Source: Saccharospirillum sp. MSK14-1 (lineage in GTDB: Bacteria; Pseudomonadota; Gammaproteobacteria; Pseudomonadales; Natronospirillaceae). From it: a DNA stretch of 64,000 nt. Positions 44,310 through 51,507 of this stretch are shown in pieces; within the stretch, counting starts at the first letter, position 1, and every line of letters starts with the position of its first letter. The position numbers and the translations under genes were made by a program. Below the pieces are notes generated by a model. The model saw nothing but the letters and a program-made list of their open reading frames with translations. It was not told the origin of the DNA and ran no database searches. The stretch spans positions 434,001 to 498,000 of the forward strand of contig NZ_MIES01000033.1 of assembly GCF_003054965.1 (NCBI RefSeq), written 5' to 3'.

Positions 44310-45259
44310 CAGAGTGCTTCCGACAGGCGTTGCTCGAACAGCCGCAGTACGCGAACGTCATCCACCTCAAAGGCAACTTTGATCAAAGGGCGGTCGGCCC
44401 AGCCGTCGGTTGGGAATTCGCGACCTTCTGGTGCCATCATGGTTTGGCCTAACGCCAGTCCTTCGGTGGCGACCCGGATGCGGCCGTGACGACAGCCAAA
44501 CAAGCTGGGGTCGAGTACATAGGCGATGGTGGCGGCATCGTGGAAGTAGCAGCCATCCACGCCTAATGCGCCGCGATAAAAGTCGAAATAATGCTGCGCC
44601 GCCTGGTTCAGAAACCCGCCCTGAACCGGGTTCGCAGCTTCGATGCGCTCCATCACCGCGGTTTTCAGCAACACCTGATGGGTGACGTCCAAACCGATCA
44701 TGGTCACCGGCCAATCGGCACCAAAGACGCGATCGGCGGCGTGCGGATCGTTGATGATGTTGGCTTCGGCTACCGGGCTGACGTTGCCGGTTTCGTGTAC
44801 CGCGCCGCCCATTAACACCACTTCTTTGACCTTGCTGGCGATGCTTGGATCGAGGTCCAGCGCCAGCGCCAGGTTGGTCAGTGGGCCAAGTGGAATCAAG
44901 GTGACTTCGCCTGGATAAGCGTTGACCGACTCGACGATATACTCAGCAGCAGAACGCGGGTCAATCACACCTTCAGCCTGAGGCCAATCGATATTGCCGA
45001 AGCCGTCCGTTCCGTGCACATAGTCCGAATGGGGTCTTGGCGGCATTCCCAACGGCGCGGTGGCACCCTGGGCAACCGTTACCTGGGTGCCGGCCAGCTG
45101 GCACAGGGTTAAGGCATTGCGGGCGCCCAGTTCGGCACTGACGTTGCCAAAAATACTGGTCAGACCCATGACCTCCAGCTCGGGCGAGCGGAAGGCAAAG
45201 AGAATCGCCATGGCGTCATCAATGCCCGGATCGGTGTCGATAATAATGCGTTGAGTCAT
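44309..45259 (-). CDS. inosine-uridine preferring nucleoside hydrolase
   Basis: A 316-residue nucleoside hydrolase (IUNH family) that cleaves ribonucleosides to base and ribose. The calcium-binding motif DTDPGIDDA (Asp10, Asp14, Asp15) is intact. LIPLGPLTNLALAL, VLMGGAVHETGNVSPVAEANIINDP and the C-terminal FHDAATIAYVLDP also agree. It lies 3 bp downstream of the ribokinase gene: ribose released here can be phosphorylated by it. Confidence 0.93.
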   Translation of the reverse strand: MTQRIIIDTDPGIDDAMAILFAFRSPELEVMGLTSIFGNVSAELGARNALTLCQLAGTQVTVAQGATAPLGMPPRPHSDYVHGTDGFGNIDWPQAEGVIDPRSAAEYIVESVNAYPGEVTLIPLGPLTNLALALDLDPSIASKVKEVVLMGGAVHETGNVSPVAEANIINDPHAADRVFGADWPVTMIGLDVTHQVLLKTAVMERIEAANPVQGGFLNQAAQHYFDFYRGALGVDGCYFHDAATIAYVLDPSLFGCRHGRIRVATEGLALGQTMMAPEGREFPTDGWADRPLIKVAFEVDDVRVLRLFEQRLSEAL

Positions 45260-45262
45260 GGT

Positions 45263-46159
45263 TCAGTCCTGATGTTCGCTGAGAAAGGCATCGACCTCAG
45301 CGGTGTTCGGTATGGAAACAGACGCGCCTAATCGGGTGACGCACACTGCGGCAGCGGCGTTGCCACGGCGCAAGGCGTCGGAGACCGCCTGGCCATCGGC
45401 CAGCGCGGCCAGACAATAGCCGATAAAGGTATCACCGGCGGCGGTGGTATCAACGGCGTCAACGTTATACGCCGGCACGCTAATGCGGCCGTCCGGGCTG
45501 ATGTGAACCACACCGGCACTGCCCAGCGTCAGCAGGATGCGTAACTGAGGGTAGTCACGCTGCAATACCGCTTCGGCATCAGCAACGCTGTCGGTGCCGG
45601 TCAGATCCATGGCTTCAACTTCGTTGACAATCAGCAAGTCGATTTTTGGCAGCAGCGGTTTTACCGCGTCGGCCACCATGGGCGCAGGATTAAAGGCAAT
45701 GTGCAAACCGCGAGCGGCGGCTTTTTCCATGGCCTCGGCCAAGGCGTTGGTTTCGTGTTGCAGCAGCAACCAGTCACCTTTGTTGGCGTTGCTTAACGCG
45801 GTATCAATCTGCTCGTTGCTCAACTGATGGTTAGCGCCGGGGTACAGCAAAATCGAATTCTCGGCCGCCGACGTCAGTTGAATGATGGCGTGGCCGCTGG
45901 CGTCATCGAGCTGTGCAATATGATCGGTACTGACACCGGCGTCGCGCAGTTGCTCCAGCACCCAGACGTCACCTTTACCAATGGCACCGATGTGCTGTGT
46001 TTGAGCACCGGCGCGGGCCAGGGCAATGGATTGATTGGCGCCTTTGCCACCTAAGACAGTGCGATAGTCAGTCGAGGCCAGGGTTTCACCGGGGCGGACA
46101 AAATGGTCCACGCGATAGAGGTGGTCGATGTTGATCGAACCCAGGTTGAAGACGGTCAT
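45263..46159 (-). CDS. rbsK: ribokinase
   Basis: A 298-residue PfkB-family ribokinase. The N-terminal GGKGANQSIALARAG and C-terminal DTTAAGDTF (237-245, catalytic Asp243) signatures are both intact, as is the LVPLP-like NPAPMVADAV region. It makes ribose-5-phosphate. It heads the rbsK-nucleoside hydrolase-TauE operon and gives a useful contrast to the PfkB paralogue at 7275, whose catalytic Asp is missing. Confidence 0.93.
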   Translation of the reverse strand: MTVFNLGSINIDHLYRVDHFVRPGETLASTDYRTVLGGKGANQSIALARAGAQTQHIGAIGKGDVWVLEQLRDAGVSTDHIAQLDDASGHAIIQLTSAAENSILLYPGANHQLSNEQIDTALSNANKGDWLLLQHETNALAEAMEKAAARGLHIAFNPAPMVADAVKPLLPKIDLLIVNEVEAMDLTGTDSVADAEAVLQRDYPQLRILLTLGSAGVVHISPDGRISVPAYNVDAVDTTAAGDTFIGYCLAALADGQAVSDALRRGNAAAAVCVTRLGASVSIPNTAEVDAFLSEHQD

Positions 46160-46247
46160 GCGTAATTCCTTGATCAGCGGCGCGCCGTTTTGTGCCGCCG
46201 GGAAATCCGCTAAGCTGGCGCAACCTTTTCAGTGTGCGGAGCTTACC

Positions 46248-46673
46248 ATGGCCTACGACTCGGACAATGTTTTCGCCAAGATGCTGCGCGGGGAAATCCC
46301 GGCCATCAAGGTGTACGAAGATGATGACACTCTGGCATTTATGGACATCATGCCTCAGGCCGAAGGCCATACGCTGGTGATTCCCAAAGTGCCCGCCGAA
46401 ACCATTTTTGATCTCAGTGATGACGCCAGCGCCGCTTGGATGCGCACCGTACGCAAGGTCAGCGCGGCGGTAAAAAAAGCCTTCGATGCACCCGGCATTG
46501 TGCTGTTTCAATTAAACGGCAAAGGCGCAGGCCAGACGGTTCCGCACGTACACTTTCACATCATTCCCGGCTCTATTGCCGACTTGCGCAAACCGCACGG
46601 CAGTGAGATGGCTGATGTCGAACAACTCAAGGTGCAAGCTGAACAAATAAAAGCGGCGCTGTCCGATCAATGA
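46248..46673 (+). CDS. HIT family protein
   Basis: A 141-residue histidine-triad nucleotide-binding protein with the motif HVHFHIIP (His100, His102, His104). Such proteins hydrolyse nucleotide phosphoramidates or related adenylates. The start is the ATG at 46248, with GGAG upstream. It is divergent from rbsK and ends 9 bp before the GFA-like gene. Confidence 0.93.
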   Translation: MAYDSDNVFAKMLRGEIPAIKVYEDDDTLAFMDIMPQAEGHTLVIPKVPAETIFDLSDDASAAWMRTVRKVSAAVKKAFDAPGIVLFQLNGKGAGQTVPHVHFHIIPGSIADLRKPHGSEMADVEQLKVQAEQIKAALSDQ

Positions 46674-46682
46674 GGTAATGGT

Positions 46683-47087
46683 ATGACCCGGGCTTCCTGT
46701 TTGTGTGGCGGGGTAAAAATACGCGCCAAGCTGCAACCCAATACGGCCAGTCATTGTCACTGCCAGATGTGTCGCAAACAGCACGGCGCGGCGTTTGGCA
46801 GTTACATCAATGTAGCGCGCGATGAGTTGCAGTATGAGCAAGGCGAAGCATTGTTAGTGACGTATCGGTCGTCCGACATTGCCAGCCGAGTATTCTGTGG
46901 CCGCTGTGGGTCGACCTTGTTGTTTGTTGATCATGAACGTCCCGAGATATTGGGTCTTGCGCTGGGCGTCTTGGATGAAGAGCCGGGTAGTGCACCGGTT
47001 CAGCATATTTTTTACAGCGACCGCCCTGCCTGGTCCGGTCCCTACGACGATGGACTGCCCAAGTACGACGGCGACACCGGTCTTTAA
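46683..47087 (+). CDS. GFA-like zinc-binding protein
   Basis: A 134-residue protein of the GFA (glutathione-dependent formaldehyde-activating enzyme-like, CENP-V) fold. Zinc-binding Cys are in SCLCGG, HCHCQMC and FCGRCG. Members bind zinc; only a few have known enzymatic roles. It is directly adjacent (no gap) to the gamma-glutamyltransferase gene, TAA then ATG. A link through glutathione/gamma-glutamyl chemistry is only a suggestion. Confidence 0.88.
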   Translation: MTRASCLCGGVKIRAKLQPNTASHCHCQMCRKQHGAAFGSYINVARDELQYEQGEALLVTYRSSDIASRVFCGRCGSTLLFVDHERPEILGLALGVLDEEPGSAPVQHIFYSDRPAWSGPYDDGLPKYDGDTGL

Positions 47088-48812
47088 ATGAGGCTTCGGT
47101 CGCTGGCGGTTTTATCCGGTCTGCTTGTCTTTGCTTGTGCTGAACCCGAGCAGTCGATTGATCTAACCCCTAAGGCATCTGCATTGGGAGCCGCCGCTGT
47201 CAGCTCACCCGATCCACTGGCAACCGAGGTGGGTCTGGCGGTTCTCCAGCGCGGCGGAAATGCCGTTGATGCGGCCGTGGCGATGACGCTGATGCTCGGC
47301 TTTGTCGAAGCGCCGGAAACGGGGTTGGGCGGCGGTGGATTCTTGTTGCATTACAGCGCTGCCGATCGACAGACGCGTTTTTATGACGGTCGGGAAACCG
47401 CACCTCTGTCGGCCGATGCCGATCGTTTTACCCTCCTGAATATTCCCGTGCCGTGGTTTGCGGCGGTCCCAACTGGACGGGCCGTCGGTGTGCCAGGATT
47501 GCCCGCTTTATTAGGGCAGGTGTATCGCGAACACGGGGCGTTGCCCTGGGCCGAATTAGTGGCACCGGCAGCGCAGGTCGCGCGTCAGGGGGTCCCTATG
47601 CCGACGCGGTTGTCGCAGCAAATAGAGGCCGACTTTTCGCTGCGGTTATTTGCCGATACGCGGCGCTATTTTCGCGCTCAGCAATCCGCGTCATCACAGC
47701 GGTTGATTAACCCACCACTGGCCGACACCCTGGATCGTCTCGCACAGGAAGGTGCGAGTGCGTTTTACCGGCCACCGGTGTCATCGGCCATCATTGACCG
47801 CGCTTCTCGCGGTTGGTTCTGGCCATCCGATTTAACCCAAACGGATTTTGATCAATACCAGGCCAAACAACGCGCGGCCGTTTGCGCGCCTTATCGTCAG
47901 TGGCGTTTGTGCAGTGTCGGGCCACCTTCATCCGGTGGTATTGCGGTGTTGCAAACACTGGGCATGTTGCAGCATTTTCCGTTGGACCGACGTGATGCCG
48001 AGGATGCGCAAGCCTGGCACTGGATTCTCGAAGCCAGCCGTCTGGCTTTTGCTGATCGTTACCGCTATCTCGGTGATCCGGATGTCGTAGACGTACCGGT
48101 TGAGGCACTGCTGTCACACGATTACCTGGCTGAGCGGGCGCAATTAATTGGCCCCCGCGCCGCGACAATCCTCCGCCATGGTCAACCGCAATCATCGTCT
48201 GCAACCGAAGGGTCGGCGGTACCAGAAAGCCCGGTGCGCGATGGCACGTCCCACCTCAGCGTGGTCGATGCGCAAGGCAACATCGTTGCGTTAACCAGTT
48301 CCAACGAAAAACCGTTTGGTGCGCGCATGATGGCCGGTGGTTTCGTGCTGAACAATCAACTGACCGATTTTACCTTTGACGCGAAAGCCGGCTTTGGTGT
48401 GCATCCCAACGCCCCCGGACCTGGCAAACGACCGCGTTCATCCATGTCACCGGTTCTGGTGTTCAATGACCAGGGTGAACCCGTTTTGGTGGTCGGTTCG
48501 CGCGGCGGCAGTCGCATCATTGGTTATGTGATCAAAACGCTGATCGCAACGCTCGATTGGGGCTTGCCGGTTGAACAGGCCATCGCCTTGCCCAATGTTC
48601 TGTACAATGGTCGAACGGTGGACGTCGAAGCGGGAACGCCGGCAGCGCTCTGGTCGCAAACTTTGCGCGACTTCGGCCATTCAATAGATGTTCGTTCACT
48701 GACCAGCGGTGTGCATGCGCTCCAGCGTTATTCAGATGGCTGGCGTGGTGCTGCCGATCCGCGTTTGAAAGGGGCGGCGCAAGCCTGGACCCCAAAGGAG
48801 CAAGAATCGTGA
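47088..48812 (+). CDS. ggt: gamma-glutamyltransferase, probable lipoprotein
   Basis: A 574-residue Ntn-hydrolase that cleaves gamma-glutamyl compounds or transfers the gamma-glutamyl group. The autoprocessing site is GTSH (Thr387 nucleophile, where E. coli has TTH), followed by LSVVDAQGNIVALTSS. A lipobox-like LVFAC with Cys17 follows a hydrophobic signal, so the protein is likely anchored in the envelope. GGGGFLLHYS and PGPGKRPRSSMSPVLV also agree. The stop overlaps the start of the amidoligase gene (GTGA). Confidence 0.9.
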   Translation: MRLRSLAVLSGLLVFACAEPEQSIDLTPKASALGAAAVSSPDPLATEVGLAVLQRGGNAVDAAVAMTLMLGFVEAPETGLGGGGFLLHYSAADRQTRFYDGRETAPLSADADRFTLLNIPVPWFAAVPTGRAVGVPGLPALLGQVYREHGALPWAELVAPAAQVARQGVPMPTRLSQQIEADFSLRLFADTRRYFRAQQSASSQRLINPPLADTLDRLAQEGASAFYRPPVSSAIIDRASRGWFWPSDLTQTDFDQYQAKQRAAVCAPYRQWRLCSVGPPSSGGIAVLQTLGMLQHFPLDRRDAEDAQAWHWILEASRLAFADRYRYLGDPDVVDVPVEALLSHDYLAERAQLIGPRAATILRHGQPQSSSATEGSAVPESPVRDGTSHLSVVDAQGNIVALTSSNEKPFGARMMAGGFVLNNQLTDFTFDAKAGFGVHPNAPGPGKRPRSSMSPVLVFNDQGEPVLVVGSRGGSRIIGYVIKTLIATLDWGLPVEQAIALPNVLYNGRTVDVEAGTPAALWSQTLRDFGHSIDVRSLTSGVHALQRYSDGWRGAADPRLKGAAQAWTPKEQES

Positions 48813-49798
48813 TCGTGGATTTGCCAAGCACCAAGACCGCAACCGGCGACGAACGTCGAGTCGGCGTCGAAATTGAAATGAACGGTGTGCCGCTGCAACA
48901 ACTGGCGCAGCTGATTGCCGATGAACTGGATCTGACGCTCAATGCTGAAGGTCGTTATCAGTATCGGTTGACCGGCGATTCAGCGGGTGACTGGCAAGTC
49001 GAAGTGGATTTTCGATTGCTCAAAGAAATGGGCCAGCAAGATTATCAGGCTGGCGAGTGGAGCGATGAATTTAAGCAACGGCTGGAGTCCATGCTGCACC
49101 GGGTTTCCGAACCCTTTGTGCCATTGGAATTGGTCAGTCCGCCGTTGCCGTTATCGCGTTTGAATGAGGTCGAAAAACTCAGTCAGCGTTTACACGCAGC
49201 CGGAGCAAAAGGGTCATCCAATCAACTGACCAATGCGTTTGGCTTGCAGTTTAATCCTGAATTACCCGCTTTGGATGCCAACACTATTCGACGTTATTTG
49301 CAGGCGTTTGTTTGTTTGGAAGAATGGCTGAAACAACGCGATCAAACGGATCTGGCGCGCCGCGTCACGCCTTATATTGACCCTTTTCCGCGCGACTATG
49401 TTCGCCATCTGTTAGCCGCCGATTATCAGCCTGACCTTGCCACCTTGATCGATGATTACCTGCATTGGAATCCCACTCGGAACCGGCCGCTGGATATGCT
49501 GCCACTGTTCACCGAATTGGATGAATCACGTGTCAGAGCGGTCGCCGATGATCCATTGATCAAAGCCCGACCCACCTTCCACTACCGCCTGCCCGATTGT
49601 CAGATTCAGCGCGCCGACTGGAGCCCTGCGCTGGCCTGGGACGACTGGTGTCAGGTCGAATTTTTGGCCTTTGATGAGGCTCGGCTGGCCGAATGCAGCG
49701 CTGCATTACGCCGTTATTTGCGCAATCCTTTGAAGCGTTGGTTTAAAGATTGGGTGGTTGAACTGGAGGCGCAATGGCTGCTCCCATCGTCGCAATAA
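48809..49798 (+). CDS. amidoligase (COOH-NH2 ligase) family enzyme
   Basis: A 329-residue protein with the pattern of the amidoligase family related to glutamine synthetase. Residues 19-23 read GVEIE, followed by WQVEVDFRLL and the ELVSPPLP block in the first third. Such enzymes are predicted to join a carboxylate to an amine with ATP, often making gamma-glutamyl linkages. It starts at a GTG overlapping the ggt stop (AAAGGAG upstream) and its end overlaps the next gene, so ggt, this gene and the hydrolase are one coupled unit. Confidence 0.8.
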   Translation: MIVDLPSTKTATGDERRVGVEIEMNGVPLQQLAQLIADELDLTLNAEGRYQYRLTGDSAGDWQVEVDFRLLKEMGQQDYQAGEWSDEFKQRLESMLHRVSEPFVPLELVSPPLPLSRLNEVEKLSQRLHAAGAKGSSNQLTNAFGLQFNPELPALDANTIRRYLQAFVCLEEWLKQRDQTDLARRVTPYIDPFPRDYVRHLLAADYQPDLATLIDDYLHWNPTRNRPLDMLPLFTELDESRVRAVADDPLIKARPTFHYRLPDCQIQRADWSPALAWDDWCQVEFLAFDEARLAECSAALRRYLRNPLKRWFKDWVVELEAQWLLPSSQ

Positions 49799-50433
49799 CC
49801 GGGCCGAGTAAAGGCGCCATCGGACCGCGGTTTTGCGTCGCACTGGCCATCAGGTTGGCCGGTGGCAAACCCTGGCAACTGCGACCCGGTGATCGTTGGC
49901 AAGACGATTTTCGGGCCGTGGTGATTACCGGCGGACACGATATCAACCCTGTGCTCTATGCCGAAGAACCGGAAGTGATGCCCAAGTATGATGAGCAACG
50001 CGATGCGTTCGAAAGTGCCATCATCGATACGGCACTGGAACGCGATTGTCCGTTATTGGGCATTTGCCGGGGTGCGCAACTGTTAAATGTTCGGCGTGGT
50101 GGCACCTTGTTTCAGGACATTCGCTCACGGCGCCGGCGCACGTCTAACCGGCGGACACTGTTACCGACAAAACATCTGAGCGTTGAAAAAAACAGTCGAT
50201 GGCTGGGCCATTGGTCAACCTCGCCAGGCCGCGTTAATAGCTTGCATAACCAGGCGGTGGATCGGCTGGGCGATGGCCTTAACGTCGTGGCGCGTGATGA
50301 AGACGGCTTGATTCAGGCAGTTGAAGACCCATCTCATTCGTTTGTGCTCGGCGTGCAATGGCATCCTGAGTTTCTTTTATATTTGTCGCAGCAGCGACAC
50401 TTGTTTCGTCGACTTGTCGAACAAGCCAGCTAA
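49774..50433 (+). CDS. class I glutamine-amidotransferase-like hydrolase (peptidase C26, PuuD-like)
   Basis: A 219-residue GATase1-fold protein like gamma-glutamyl-gamma-aminobutyrate hydrolase PuuD. The nucleophile is Cys98 in GICRGAQLLN, and QWHPEF supplies His and Glu of the triad; VVITGGHDINPVLY is the oxyanion-side signature. The start overlaps the end of the amidoligase gene by 25 bp. It would cleave gamma-glutamyl amides, opposite to a ligase, so a temporary gamma-glutamyl protecting group (as in the Puu route) is a likely theme. Confidence 0.85.
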   Translation: MAAPIVAITGPSKGAIGPRFCVALAIRLAGGKPWQLRPGDRWQDDFRAVVITGGHDINPVLYAEEPEVMPKYDEQRDAFESAIIDTALERDCPLLGICRGAQLLNVRRGGTLFQDIRSRRRRTSNRRTLLPTKHLSVEKNSRWLGHWSTSPGRVNSLHNQAVDRLGDGLNVVARDEDGLIQAVEDPSHSFVLGVQWHPEFLLYLSQQRHLFRRLVEQAS

Positions 50434-50442
50434 GGGAATACC

Positions 50443-51507
50443 ATGACCAACAGCACTATCCGGGCCTCGTCCGGGTCAGGGGAAGGCACTCCAAATACCC
50501 GGCGATTACTGCTGTTTACGCTGTTGTTTATCGGGTTGAGTCTGGCCGGTGTTTATGCTGTCTACAGCCAGGTCGCAGAACGATCTCTAAGCTGGGATGG
50601 CAATCTTTTATCGCCATCAGCACTGGCGGGTTATCTGGTTTTATTGCTGATCTATTTTATATCGGATGCGTTGCGTCTTTGGTTTACCTTGCGCGCTCTG
50701 GGTGAGCGGGTGCCATTAATGGCCATGGGTCGTCTGGTCTTTCTCAATATATTTGTGTCCAACGTGACCCCCATGGCCACTGGCGGCGGGTTTGCCCAGG
50801 TATGGTTTCTGCAACGGCGTGGTGTTGCCATTGGAACTGCGATGACGGCAACCACCATCCGTACGGTATTGGCCGTGCTGTTTATTTTTGGCGCCACCCC
50901 GGTATTACTCATGACCCTGCCGGGTGCGGAAGAAGCCGCTCAGCAATCGTCCTTGGTGCAGACCTTAATCGTCTGTGTAGTGCTGTATTTAGGGTTTTTT
51001 GCCGTGCTGTTGTTGCGGCCATCCTGGTTGGCTCGGCCGATGTTGATTGGTTTGAAAATATTGCGAGCTTTTCATCTGATCAGCGCATCGCGGCAACGGC
51101 GCTGGCGTATCCGTCTGGTGCGGGAATTACGCCGGTTTGCCCAAGGGTTCAGTCTTTATTTCAGTGGTCGCTGGCGCGACATTCTGGCGTCCTGGTTGTT
51201 TACTGCCTTGTTCTTATTATCGCTGTTTTCATTCCCGGCTGTACTGTGTTGGGCATTGGGTTATGACTTGTCCTATTGGCTGGTGGTGGGGCGCATGGTG
51301 ATCACCACCTTTGTGATGTATTTTTCACCGACACCGGGCGCTTCCGGTATCGCCGAAGGTGTGTTCGGCCATTTCTTTTCAGACGTATTGACGGCCGGTC
51401 ATCTGGTGCTGGTTACCGTCGGCTGGCGAGCACTCACCATCTACCTGGGAATGTTGATTGGCATCTTCGTTACCCAGCGCGAACTGACAGACGGAGCCCC
51501 AAAATGA
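50443..51507 (+). CDS. flippase-like membrane protein (LPG synthase TM/UPF0104 family)
   Basis: A 354-residue protein with about eight membrane helices and the pattern of the lysylphosphatidylglycerol synthase TM-region/UPF0104 family (VSNVTPMATGGGFAQVWFL, YFSPTPGASGIAEGVFGHFF). Members without the soluble aminoacyltransferase domain are often found with glycosyltransferases and are thought to move or handle lipid-linked glycans. It starts 10 bp after the hydrolase gene; the stop overlaps the next gene by ATGA. Confidence 0.85.
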   Translation: MTNSTIRASSGSGEGTPNTRRLLLFTLLFIGLSLAGVYAVYSQVAERSLSWDGNLLSPSALAGYLVLLLIYFISDALRLWFTLRALGERVPLMAMGRLVFLNIFVSNVTPMATGGGFAQVWFLQRRGVAIGTAMTATTIRTVLAVLFIFGATPVLLMTLPGAEEAAQQSSLVQTLIVCVVLYLGFFAVLLLRPSWLARPMLIGLKILRAFHLISASRQRRWRIRLVRELRRFAQGFSLYFSGRWRDILASWLFTALFLLSLFSFPAVLCWALGYDLSYWLVVGRMVITTFVMYFSPTPGASGIAEGVFGHFFSDVLTAGHLVLVTVGWRALTIYLGMLIGIFVTQRELTDGAPK

